Assembly: GCF_020085105.1 (NCBI RefSeq)
Contig: NC_058055.1
Location: 28,185,372-28,249,371 of the forward strand
DNA: 64,000 nucleotides
Direction: 5' to 3'
From: Siniperca chuatsi
Lineage: Eukaryota > Chordata > Actinopteri > Centrarchiformes > Sinipercidae
Below, piece by piece: positions 31,416 through 41,885 of this stretch. Position numbers and translations under genes: made by a program. The notes beneath the pieces are model-generated. The model saw only the letters and a program-made list of their open reading frames with translations. It had not been told where the DNA came from and searched no databases. Position 1 is the first letter of the stretch. Each line of letters starts with the position of its first letter.

Positions 31416-34400
31416 CTGCACGGAGGAAGGGGAGGGGAGGAAGATGAGATGTGGGGAAAAAGGTCAAAAGACAATCAGTGACATCACTTCCTGCTTTAAG
31501 AAGCTAATACAGAAATGAAAATAATCGTTAGTTGCACCCCTACTTTCTTTCTCCATTTAACAATGCTCCTCATTCAGGTCGACTTAGTTAACGGATAAAT
31601 CTGGTGTTATTCTAGATTTTTCTTATTGTCATCACACATTCAGACTCAAACCAGCAACACGTCGCTCTGTCTCTCAGCACCGTCTGACTTCCTGTCTGCG
31701 GCTCTCAGCTGCGAGCCCATTGGTTCCTGCTGAAGACATGAATCTTCCTCACAAATATATAGTTTCCTGTTTAAAAAGGCTCAGTAGTTTCCTCAAACAG
31801 CTGCTCGCTGTAGTTTCTATCAGACCAACAGGAGGAAACAGTGCATTTGTTGGGGACTATTTCCAGCGGCGGATGAATCCACATGTGGTGCTGTAGTGAG
31901 TGTTTGGGGCAGCAGGACGGTGTGTGTGGGGCTGAGTCAGAATAAACTACAGTGTGTGTGTTCGTGGTGATGAAGGAACATGTCACCCAGTGCAGCAGAG
32001 CGGCTCGCTGATGTGTTTTAACAGTTTCTGGACGACGATGGAGGAAGAAGATCCATCAGCTGTGATTCACCTGTTAGCGGATACGTTCACTGCTGGTTTG
32101 GGTCTTTATAGGATTTCTTGAAAATATTGAAAATACAGAAAGTCACCAGACTTCTCCTTTAAAGTTGTAAGAACTGAAAAAAAGTTGTGAGTTTAATTCA
32201 AATAGCTGAAACAAAGAGGTTAGTGTTGACTTTACAATCTACCAACAGCCTGCAGGTGTCTCACAAAATTCAAACTTACAACTCTTACTTGGAATATAAA
32301 CAGATAGATCCAAACACAACATATTTGTGCAATATTGGTACTTTATTTGCATCTGTATTTGTTGAAAATCCACATTAAAGGCCAACTTGGACTCACCCAG
32401 ATCACTGAGCAGCGGCAGCAGGTCTGTGGAGTAGCTGAGCCTCAGGGTGGGCAGAGTGAGGGACACCTGGGCAGGAAGGAGCGTCATGGAGAGGTCCTGG
32501 ACGAACTCGGCAGTCAGACTCTCCTCCAGCAGTGTCATGTTGGAGGTCACGTCATCGGGCAGGAAGATGAACATGCTGACGTCGTCCTGCATCTGGATCT
32601 GAGCGATCTGGAGGAGGGGGAATGCAAAAAATTAACATTCGGGAGAAATCTCAGAAAGTGGGCTGAAGTGCTTTACTCAAGCATCACAGGCTGGTTAGTG
32701 GTGTCACCACACAGGGATTGTGGGTAATGAAGTTTGAGCGAGTTTGTGTGATTGACCTTTCGCCCAATGTCAGCTGGGATCGGCTCCAGCCCCACGCGAC
32801 CCTCTAAGGATAAGCGGTTGTAGATAATGCATGGATGGAAGTTTAAACCAATTTTAGTACATTTTTGTTGTAGTTAAAAGGTCACATACTGATGTTTCAG
32901 AGTAGAAAACACTCACCGTGCAGCTCAAATCTGAGTCGGCACCAATCTTCACGGGGTAGTTATCCTGTTGCATCATGGGAATGCGAACAGGTGCCCCGCC
33001 GTCCACTTGGAAGTTCTCCATTGCTCCACTTTGACTGAACCGAGTCGCCCATTTCCCTGTTTACAGTAGTAAAATTGAGTGTGGAAAAAAGTCCAGTATT
33101 AATTAAGAAGCAACATCACACTGTCTAAAAGCAAGAGGCAGCACTCTGACGTTCAAAACAGCGCACCAGCTAGTGAGCTTTCCTTTCAAATCTACGGGAA
33201 TGTTTGACAGTCGGATGATTTTGGGAAATTCAGCATACCTTTAAAATAGGCAGCACTCACAGCGTTCACTCCAGAGTTTCGGGGGAGGCTCTTGACCAGG
33301 AAGCGCTGAACCTTCCCGCCCGTCTCCTGAGCCACCCAGTCATTGATTTCTTTAAGATCCTTGGTTCCTCCCTGCAATGCCTGGGGCTGAACTCCATACT
33401 GCTGCTCCACAAGCGGGAAGAACTCCTGCTTCAGACGAAGTCCTGAGAACAGACGGTGTAATCAGTCAGCTTAAAGTTCAGACCTTCACAAATTAACATT
33501 ATAATCAAGACAAAATATTGTATTTGCAAGTGAGGGAAAATGAGGGGTTTGTAAAGATGCAATTGACTGAAGATTGTATTTTCAGACTTTAATGTGGAAC
33601 AGATTGAAAACATAAACACTGAGTTAAAAAAGCAAAAGAACCAAAGTTTTGATGTATTTGTTTATATTGTACCCTAGGAATGAGGACCCAGTGAAACAAA
33701 GTACAGTTTTACTTTGTCAGTCTTTGGGGCATCATACCAGCAAGGAGACGTGGGACCTGAAGGTTCCTGCTTTGATACTGAAATTTGTCTTTAGGTACTT
33801 TAAGGAATACTGGAGAAAACTCATATATTCAAGTATACAGCTCATATATTTAAGATTCAAACCGACAACCTTTCTGTTACCAAACCAGTGTCTTAAGGCC
33901 TCAGTATGCTTCAAACAAAGTGCTTCTCAGCTCGCCTAACAGCATCTGAAACTTCCTACTCCGACACCTTTCCGACGTCGGAATCGGGAGGGCTGCAACC
34001 GACAGTTTTTTTGCCTTTGCCCACGTTACACTGACTGGCCGGGTGTTTAGAGGTGTGAAAGTAGACAGTTTGAACTTCTGTCTCAAGCTCTCTTTTTTAA
34101 TTCTTTACACAACTACTTCTGCCACTTTTTTCTGAGTCCAACACCATGAATGTCTATGAGGAGAGACTGAAAGTGTGCGCCATTTAAACCATTTGCGTGT
34201 CTCACCCTCTTACAGTGTGGCCATTCAGAACATCCATAAAGGCTTGCCTTAGTCAGACGACACCTAGAATGAATAAGTTTGTTTCAAACACACACCGACC
34301 TAAGCCCTCAGGTCTTTCTGGGCTGGAGCAGCTCTCACCCATTGATGAACATCTATAATGTCTTTATCCACAGATTGACCTCTTTAACTGCACAACGTTT

Positions 34401-36222
34401 TGTCATTTTGCCAGAGCAAACAAAACCTCTTTAATATCTTTAGTGCTCCTGCTGACTGTGTGATTCATACCGTTTCCTGTAACTTCTAACAGTATTATTT
34501 TTCACTCTTGCTCTTCTATCTTAAGTTCTCCCAGAAGGGTGAAGTTTTCTGTTGCAGCGAACTGAGCTCAAACTTGAGGTTGCTCGGTAAGCCATGTTTT
34601 TAGTTTGAAAAATGTCTTTGATGTAGTTATGTAGACATAATTACACGTGGATCCCTGATGTTTACATCCAGTTGCCCAAACCCCTACATGGACTCACGTC
34701 GTGCCAGGTAGAGGCGAGCGGCAGTGCTCAGGCCTTTCCCGGACGTCCTGACCGAGGCTAGCAGGGCTTTCAGGGTGCTGTGGAGCTGCGGGTCCTGCAG
34801 GGTGTGGTACCTCAGAGCCCTGAACAGCTGCTTTTGAGCACGCTCAGACCCTCCTGGGGGATAGGAGGGATCATGTTAAGTGAGTTAACATATTCTGTCA
34901 AGATTCAGGCATATTCTTGTGCATGGTGGTTATTTCCTTCTTCCATGTCACGATCTGTTTCTTCGCTCAGGCAGACTGAAGAACAGGGTCTAATACGTAA
35001 ATATTACTGTTAAATATTAAATGTTACTATTAAAGCTTGTATTTTTGGCCACTTAGAGGTTGCAATAAGTGGAAAAACACAAACCCCAGCCAGTGTTGCC
35101 TTAGAAGTGTTATAGCTACCATGTTAGATACACTTTTCTTTAAGTACTCTTCAAAACCCCATGTGAAGATGTAAGTGACCAGATATTAAAATCACGCTGG
35201 TGGAAAATTTCATTTCGTTTTTTCAGTTTTTTCCCCTTTCTCTGTTTATTTGTATTATTAATTTTTATCCATGCCTTTATCCATAAATTCAAATATCTTT
35301 TTTAAGCACCTTCTGCAGGTACTCATCCCAGTGCATGACTGTGTATATAAGAATGAGCTTTTTTAAGTTAAAATATTGCCTTTAGGCGTCGAGTCTGGCT
35401 GGAAACATTTTGCTAGCTATCAGGGCCGGATTGAGCTCAGACAGGAATTATTAGCTTGTGCAGCAGTGTAATGTGCTAATTCTGAAAAACAAAGGTAAAC
35501 TTTGTGTATAATCTTCGTCTGCACTGTTTTCTGTTCTTTCTCAGCTTAAACCAATTCACTGCGAAACTGAACAGAGGGAACAAAGGCACGTGTAGAAAAA
35601 CAAAAGAAAATGAACACGTCACACATGAGAAACAAAACTGATCATGTGACGCTGCCGACCACCTGATGTTTTTGGGGAGCAGCAAAAAAAACTGAAATGA
35701 ATTTCAACCAGTTTGGCCGTCGGGCCCGTACACACCATGGCGGTCAAAACCAAAGCACCCGTTTGGATTTAGTTTGTAGTGTGTTTGTGTGTTTGTGTCT
35801 TCACCCATGGAGAGCTGCGTCAGCACCGCTGACACACTGATGGGGGCAAGGAAGACGTTAGTTGAAGCTTCGCTGCTCGCCAGAGCGCGGAACAGGTTGT
35901 AGCCGAAGTCTGAGGTGGCGGCACCCATCTTAGTCGTCGGTGTGGTGAAGAGCTCCACATGTTCCTCCTCCCCGCCCGTCTCCTCGCCTCCCGTCTCCGA
36001 CTGGAACAGATCAGTAAAAACAACAGAAGAAGATCAGAGAGACGGACTAACAAATTGTTGGTTCGGGTCAGCACATGAGATTTGTTGGTGATATAACAGA
36101 CTTATCTAACGTTAAAACACACACAAAAAATCATGACATGTGGAAACAGGTGATGTGGATACCTGAGCCTGACAGAAGCTCAGGACGGCTCCAAACACCA
36201 GCAGGAAAGCTGTTAGCTTCAT
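31165..36222 (-). CDS. serpinf1: Pigment epithelium-derived factor (serpin F1)
   Basis: Seven coding exons (36163-36222, 35805-36000, 34698-34853, 33239-33442, 32917-33056, 32397-32607, 31165-31415) join in phase to 405 aa. PEDF is a secreted, non-inhibitory serpin with anti-angiogenic and neurotrophic roles. It starts with a signal peptide (MKLTAFLLVFGAVLSFCQAQ), then an acidic Glu-rich segment, then the serpin fold. Matches to PEDF include SDLSCTIAQI, NMTLLEESLTAEFVQDL (with the N-glycosylation site NMT), LTLPTLRLSY and GALLFIGRVVNPK. The reactive loop (EMAPEGNLYPSSTSTASHLS) lacks the Ala-rich hinge of inhibitors. The start ATG is preceded by TTCCAG|G, so it lies in the second exon. serpinf2 lies upstream on the same strand, the usual vertebrate tandem. 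Confidence 0.95.
32397..32607 (-). CDS. serpinf1: serpinf1 exon 7
   Basis: It encodes IAQIQMQDDVSMFIFLPDDV, NMTLLEESLTAEFVQDLSM and LTLPTLRLSYSTDLLPLLSD. The length (211 bases) and sequence match the PEDF exon that follows DLSC. Confidence 0.95.
32752..32845 (+). mobile_element. LINE 3' tail fragment
   Basis: CCTTTCGCCCAATGTCAGCT, GGATCGGCTCCAGCCCC, CGACCCTC and AGGATAAGCGG followed by GCATGGATGG are the 3' end of a very common teleost non-LTR retroelement. It lies in the serpinf1 intron between exons 6 and 7. Confidence 0.7.
32917..33056 (-). CDS. serpinf1: serpinf1 exon 6
   Basis: It encodes KWATRFSQSGAMENFQVDGG and VRIPMMQQDNYPVKIGADSD, ending LSCT. The serpin strand motif VRIPMM is clear. 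Confidence 0.95.
33239..33442 (-). CDS. serpinf1: serpinf1 exon 5
   Basis: It encodes LRLKQEFFPLVEQQYGVQPQ, KEINDWVAQETGGKVQRFL and GVNAVSAAYFKG. In serpinf2 the homologous region is split over two exons. Confidence 0.95.
33443..34697. other. serpinf1 intron, nothing recognised
   Basis: No exon or confidently named repeat. The GC-rich patch near 33960-34050 is unassigned. Confidence 0.4.
34698..34853 (-). CDS. serpinf1: serpinf1 exon 4
   Basis: It encodes GSERAQKQLFRALRYHTLQD, LHSTLKALLASVRTSGKGLS and TAARLYLAR, typical serpin helices C and D. The donor is CGAC|GTGAGT. Confidence 0.93.
34854..35804. other. serpinf1 intron, nothing recognised
   Basis: AT-rich intron with no exon or recognisable repeat. 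Confidence 0.4.
35805..36000 (-). CDS. serpinf1: serpinf1 exon 3
   Basis: It encodes the Glu-rich start SETGGEETGGEEEHVELF, then SDFGYNLFRALASSEASTNV and FLAPISVSAVLTQLSMG, the serpin helix A to B region. Confidence 0.95.
36163..36222 (-). CDS. serpinf1: serpinf1 exon 2: signal peptide
   Basis: Twenty codons, MKLTAFLLVFGAVLSFCQAQ, with a hydrophobic core and likely cleavage near SFCQA. The acceptor GTCTTCCAG leaves a single base before the ATG. Confidence 0.93.
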
Positions 36223-36223
36223 C

Positions 36224-37846
36224 CTGGAAGACAAACACAAGAACAGAGTTTTCATGTATTTCCTGCCAGTGCTGAGAGATGTAACCCCAAGACCTTTGAA
36301 GACTCAGCAATGTGCTTTTATGGAGAAGACATTGCTAATTCTAATGTTTAGCAAGGTGATTGGTGCTGGGTATCGCTGATATGACACCCGAGTTTCTGTA
36401 CAGATACCAGAACCTTTATGATACCTTTATTTAAGACCACAAACAGGTTTTAACCTTTTTTTATTTAACCAAATATGCTAAATTGCTCAATGCGTCTGTG
36501 TTAAACCTGCAAGAACTGATTTTTCTGGCCACTTTTTTTCAGCAGAAACAAGTTATGAACACAACATTGACATAAGTTGATATGTTGAACTAGCAAACAG
36601 CTGCTTGTTTCCGCCTCCAGCAGCAACAGAGTCACATGACGCTTCGTCAGGAGGCGTGTCAGAGTCACATGACGCTTCATCAGGAGGCGTGTCTGTGTCT
36701 CCTGATGGACGTCGGTCCGGTCTTCTCTCTGTCAGCTCTGTGTTTGGTCTCCAGCAGCTGCTGAGGGAAACATCTGGCTCTTTAGCAGCTAGATGCTCCG
36801 CTATGTTCAGCAGCTGCTCTCTGACTGCGTCTGGCTGCTGTTCGCTGGTCAGAAGGAAGCGTTCAGAGGCTTTTTACAGCTTCTTCTTCTCTGGCAGCAA
36901 CGCTCTGAGCGCTGAGAGCGAACCAGAGCAGCAGCAGACGAACAGCGAGCTGAAACTGTGAAGCTCCGTGAAGCCGAGCTGCAGGTTCAGCTGATGGTTC
37001 ACTGGAGCTTCATCACTGCCAGAGACACCTTTCACCTTATGAAGTTAGAAAAGTTTCCTGATTCAAATCAGAGAATAAGTCAACAAGATTAAGAATGTGA
37101 TCAGATATTTGATTACTTGACAGTGTTACGGACACATTTCAGTCAGTACCAAAGAAATGCTGGCGTTCAATACCCAGCATTGGTAATATATTATATAATA
37201 TTATATAATATATAATAGTAATATACCTGCTGCATCAAACCAAGAACTCCTAATTTCTCCCTAAGTGGCAAAGACAAACTTTGGAGGAACAAAAGAAGAT
37301 AAAAGCTGAGAAGAAAGGAGGGAAAACAGATGAAATCATCCAAAACAGTTCAATATTTAGAGAGAGGTCAACCTCTGTTTGTGGAACTTTTCCAGATTGA
37401 AAGACAATGTTCAGAGCCGCATCATTTCAAAGCAGTGTTTTGTATAATTGCAGGGGAACGCCACAAAATTATACAACCAGCTGAAACTTATTTACAAACT
37501 GATGATGCCTTCAGGACCGCGAGAAAGACCAGATCATCTCTGCAGTCTGAGCACACAAACGTCCAGAACTTCATAAAGTGAATCACCAAATCAATTTCTC
37601 TTACAAACAGCTTTCCTAGTAATCATGTGAGAAAAGTATAATCTGATACTCACTGTATGCAACATCGTGCTACTCCACCTGTACCTCCGCCGCTGCAGGT
37701 CAGGGTTGCTGCTGGTCAGGCGAGGTTAAAGGTTTAGATTTTCATCCCTTTGGTGCGACTGTAGCTGCACACATTGCTCTGCTACTGAGTTTAAACAAAC
37801 ATTATGTCTAAAACAGTTCAAGTGAGGAAAAGGGTCAAACACACAC
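36224..37846. other. serpinf1: serpinf1 first intron, left part
   Basis: No exon was seen. A 33-base unit (AGAGTCACATGACGCTTC then TCAGGAGGCGTGTC) is duplicated in tandem near 36628-36693. A short AT-rich run (TATATAATAT) lies near 37190-37220. Confidence 0.5.
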
Positions 37847-38181
37847 TAGTGACGTGTCGGCCGGCTCCGGTCTGAGAGCCAAGCCGCCCCCCTTTTGTTT
37901 CATATTATATTGGACAAATTAAATCGAAATATATACTGTATGTGTCTCTGTAGAGTTGCACAAGTATTTATTAGCCATAGCCTGCTATTTCATTAGTAGG
38001 GTGTTATTTTTGTTATACAACTAGGACAGTTTCTTGATTTCTAACCATCAATATGAATAGTTCAGTGTGTTGCAGATGAAGAATCTCGCGTGTTTATTTC
38101 TTTCTGCAACAAATAAGAAAGAAACTGAGGCGCCGACCCGCAGAAGCAGCACTGAATGAAGAGCCGTATTTCCCATCACTA
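37847..38181 (-). mobile_element. hAT-like MITE, copy 2
   Basis: The ends TAGTGACGTGTCGGCC (37847) and the complement of TAGTGATGGGAAATACGG (ending 38181) match copy 1 at 27118-27537 in reverse orientation. The interior also matches, for example CAACAAATAAGAAAG against CTTTCTTATTTGTTG. It is flanked by a perfect 8-base duplication, ACACACAC at 37839-37846 and 38182-38189. It lies in the serpinf1 first intron. Confidence 0.85.
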
Positions 38182-38254
38182 ACACACACACACACACACA
38201 CAATGTCTCTTTTGTTCTTCTACACACATCTGGATCTGTCATCTGAACCTCAGA

Positions 38255-38292
<38 letters not shown>
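38182..38292. repeat. Two (CA)n microsatellites beside the hAT MITE
   Basis: CA tracts at 38182-38201 and 38255-38292 are separated by about 50 bases of unrelated sequence. The first directly abuts the MITE end. Confidence 0.9.
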
Positions 38293-38293
<1 letters not shown>

Positions 38294-38880
38294 ATGCCTG
38301 ATGGGAAACCCAGACGCTGTCGTCCAAAAGGCTCAGCAGCTGCAGTCTCTGATCTTTTCTTTCCAGCACCTCTCAAATGATCTCACGTCATTAAAAAAGA
38401 CGTTTAAAAAGATGTTTTATGAAGACAGCGAGACCGTAGAACACAATCTTCTATTACAGTGTGTGTATTTTTATAATCCAGGAAACACAAGTAGGATGAA
38501 GCTTTGAAGAAAAACAAGAGTAAAATGAGACGAAGACAAAAGCAACAAAAGAAGCAGGTAATTATGGTTGAGGTCATGTTTACTTCACTTCAGCACCTGA
38601 ATGCAACACAGTTTGGCTTGGACACCCTGATCTCTGACTTTTCCACCAGATCATGAAGGCAGCAGTGGATTGTGGGACATAACTGAACACAGTCTCTAAG
38701 GCCCGGTCACACTGAGAGTTGTCAGACTGTTTTTCCATACTGAGGTCAAGCAAAGCTGGTAAATAATTGGACACATTAAACTGCAGATCTGATGCAGATG
38801 TAGCCAGCACGTATGAATTGTTGACTCCTCGTCTGTCTCACTTCATCTTTGAGGTGTTTAAACTGCGAACAGGCCTGACG

Positions 38881-38910
38881 GAGTCCTGCAGAGTCCTGCA
38901 GAGTCCTGCA
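38881..38910. repeat. Short tandem repeat, GAGTCCTGCA x3
   Basis: Three perfect 10-base units (GAGTCCTGCA) in the serpinf1 first intron. Confidence 0.85.
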
Positions 38911-39756
38911 GCAGACTGAAGATGAACAGCTGACACAGCGGGCCAGCTTCCTGCAGGAACTGGACTCTGAGACTGAGAGGAATGTTTTCTCATTGGCTGC
39001 TCGTCAACTCACATCAGGGATGTGTTTTAAAGTGGAGGACACAGCAACGAAATGATTCCACAGAACTGCAGAAACGGTCTTGGCACCAAAGTCTTTACAA
39101 CCCCAAATAACCTCAGTCTAAACTGATGGAGCGAGTGTCAGAAAGCCTCAACGCTGCAAACACTCCATCTGCACTTCTATGGCTTTGTTCTTTGAATGAG
39201 AATGATCATCGTGAAGAACAATATACATGTAAAGTTCCATATTTCATAACATCTTCAAGTATATTACACTAAAGTACTTTTCAAATCGAATCTAATGATT
39301 AAAGTTTGTTTAATTGGAGTAAATCCGTGTTGAGACAGAGGCCTGGCCCACTTACCTGCTGTGAAATCAGAACTATTATATAAACTGTTGGGTGGAAAAG
39401 TTCCAGCTGTGATTGTGTTTCTTGGCACAGCGACTGAGATGGAAAAGCTGAACTGGACTGAAGAAAGTCCGTTTGCTCACTGACTGGAAACACCATCGGC
39501 ACGTCAGACAACATGTTTCTGAGAGTTAAAAGAGTTAGAAATCTTTACTCGATCTCTGCAGGGTCATCAAACATGCATCCGTGCTTCATTTCGGACTCTT
39601 TCGGTAAAAGTTGCAGCCTGACCTGCAGCCCCGCTCAGACATCATGCAGCACTACATGAACAGTAAATTCATTTCGAACAGGGCGAACCGCTCCAGTGCC
39701 ATCACACAGCAGAAGTCATATGTTGTGCGTAAAAGCGCAAAATGCCCGACACTCAC

Positions 39757-39910
39757 CTCTCCTCTGCTCCCGGACGGTTCACGTCGCTCAGAGTCTGTCT
39801 CTCTGCAGATGAGACGAGTCTTCGCCCCGCTGACGCCTCCTGGCTCTGCGCGTCCCCGCTGCTGCCAACAGAGCGCCGGGGGCGCGCGCCAGACCGGCGC
39901 TGCTGGATTA
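39757..39910 (-). promoter_or_regulatory. serpinf1: Probable serpinf1 non-coding exon 1 and GC-rich promoter
   Basis: The minus strand carries a consensus donor GGAGAG|GTGAGTGTC at 39757. It is preceded by a GC- and CpG-rich stretch (GGCGCGCGCCCCCGGCGC) that stands out from AT-rich surroundings. Known PEDF genes have a non-coding exon 1 spliced to the signal-peptide exon, which fits the acceptor at 36224. The 5' end is approximate. Confidence 0.5.
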
Positions 39911-39989
39911 AGGTGAAGGAAGCGAGACAGCCGAAGACAGAAGACAAGAAGTCAAGGGGGCTGCAGAGGTTAACGTACTGAAAAACCAA

Positions 39990-40719
39990 ACATGGTTTGA
40001 GGTGTAACTGTACCAGTGCAGAACCGGTACGCGTTCTGGACCAAACTGACCATCACGTGCTGCCATGCCCGTCCTTAGATCATTTTAATCCCAACATTTA
40101 GGTTGATTAAACATTAAACTGAGATAATGTATTCAGTTATCTTCTCAGGTGTTTTTATGTTTGAATTATAGTAAAGTAAACTAATCCTGCTGTGGAGACC
40201 CTACAGCTGCCTCAGCCACCTCATTCAGTGTCCCCTAGAAGGACCCAGGAGCCCTCTGGCATGACCTTAAACCCAGATGAAGGATCTCCCAAATGGCCCC
40301 TCGAACCTCCTAAAGGATTCTGTCCCCTTAGAATCTGAGAATCCACGTTCAGAACCGAGCACTGGCTCCAGCAGGCTCCATCAACGAGAAGGGTTGAGGC
40401 TATAGGCAGGAAGCATTAAGATCTGCCTGAAAGGATGATTCCAGAGCCATCAGAGGAACCACACTGTTCTTTTCATAATGATTGTACGTTCGTTAAGTTT
40501 GTCTTTGTTTTTATCGGGCGAAACAGTGCGTTGCTCTTCTTTCTAGACTCAGAGTGATGTTATCGGTATTGTTTTACTAGTTTTTGTCAGCTGCGATTTT
40601 GGGAAAAGCTAGATTATTTTTCTCCAAGTGAATCCACTTGAAAGGTTAACTTCCTCCAAACAAATCCAAAGTAAAAAACTATTTTTCCCACAACACAAAT
40701 ATACTTTTTGTGTGAACAT
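39990..40719. other. Intergenic between serpinf2 and serpinf1
   Basis: No exon or named repeat. A C-rich stretch at 40200-40440 has no recognised function. Confidence 0.4.
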
Positions 40720-40725
40720 TTTATT
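40720..40725 (-). terminator. serpinf2: Candidate serpinf2 polyadenylation signal
   Basis: AATAAA on the minus strand about 740 bases after the stop, followed by a GT-rich stretch (TTTGTGTTGTGGG). It implies a 3' UTR made partly of repeat DNA. Confidence 0.45.
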
Positions 40726-41147
40726 TTCTGTGACTGAATATCAAATTTAAATCATCTCATTGTAGATAAAACATCTGCAAAGGGAAAAAATAGACTTTTA
40801 ACATAATAATGCACAACTTGCTGGAAAGAATATTGGTAAAATGCATTGCCAGGCCTAATAAGTGTATTATACACATTGAACGCTGTATTTTAACATTTAT
40901 ATCACATCAGAAACCTGATAACTTTGATAAAACTTAATTAATCTGGTAAATTTGTGAAGTGAGATTATAAAAACATTACTCTGCTTTTTAGTATTTAAAC
41001 TTGTTGACTTTTCTGACTTCATATAAAACTCAATACCGATCGCTATAATTGCAGAGCATTTGCATATTTTTCCATGTTGAATTCCAAAGCCTGTTGAGCA
41101 ACACAAGACCGACGCGTTCGTCCTCTGCTGCACGTCTGAATCTACTT

Positions 41148-41480
41148 TAAAGGAAAAGTTTGACCATTTGGGAAATATGCTTATTTGCTTTCTTGTAGAG
41201 ATTTAGATGCAAAGATCGATACCACTGTCACGTCTGTCTGTGCTAGTTGCCTGGCAACTCCACGATGACAAGACTCTAGGAAGTCGCTGTGCCCAAACAA
41301 GAAATAGTCCCGCACATAAAAACCACAACTTGTCGTTTTCACACTTTGGTTTTTATACAGATTAAACAAACCAGATATATAGTGTTAATTAGCGAGTTTT
41401 AGAGGTGCTAGAAGGCAGATTTTGTTTTGGACAGAGCCAGGCTAGCACTTTCCCCATTTCCAGTCTTTATGCTAAGCTAC
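41148..41480 (+). repeat. Teleost interspersed repeat overlapping the serpinf2 3' end
   Basis: It starts AAAGGAAAAGTTTGACCATT, runs through TTGCCTGGCAACTCCACGAT and ends with GACAGAGCCAGGCTAGC then CCAGTCTTTATGCTAAGCTA. These blocks, in this order, form an abundant teleost repeat. On the opposite strand its end contains the serpinf2 stop codon. Confidence 0.7.
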
Positions 41481-41885
41481 ATGACTGCATACTGCTGCCC
41501 TCTGCTGGCTCTGTCTCGCTGCAAGAACTGTTGCTGTGTTTGCTATTTATGTCTCTTTTCCTGACATCCTCCGTCACAGGTTGATCGCCCATGGTGCTGT
41601 TGCCATGGGGATCATCATTGAGCATAGGGTCGTTGCCGGGGGCGGGTTTCGTGACGATGCCCATGAAGAGAGGGGCCAGGGAAACATCATCGACAAGGGC
41701 GAATAGGAAAGGGGAGTTGACGGAGAAGAGGGAGACGGAGCGCATGGAGGTTACAACAGTGCTGGCGGACGCCTCCATGCCTTCTTCGTTAAGTTCTATG
41801 GTGCTGGCATGGCGGACACCTGTCACCCTCAGAGGGTGGTCGGAAATCCCAGAAAGGTCAGGACCTGAAAACAGAGAGCCGAGGC
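41467..41885 (-). CDS. serpinf2: serpinf2 last exon: reactive loop and C-terminal tail
   Basis: It encodes GSLFSGPDLSGISDHPLRVT, the loop GMEASASTVVTSMRSVSLFS, then FLFALVDDVSLAPLFMGIV and the tail. The last codons (CSLA, stop) overlap an interspersed repeat. Confidence 0.92.

Noticed and set aside
32335..32727. 130-codon plus-strand frame over serpinf1 exon 7
   Set aside because: Antisense shadow of a real exon on the minus strand.
39611..39989. Overlapping open frames of 78 to 101 codons around the GC-rich block
   Set aside because: GC-rich DNA has few stops by chance. The frames on both strands overlap each other and show no domain. The minus-strand donor points to a 5' UTR exon instead.
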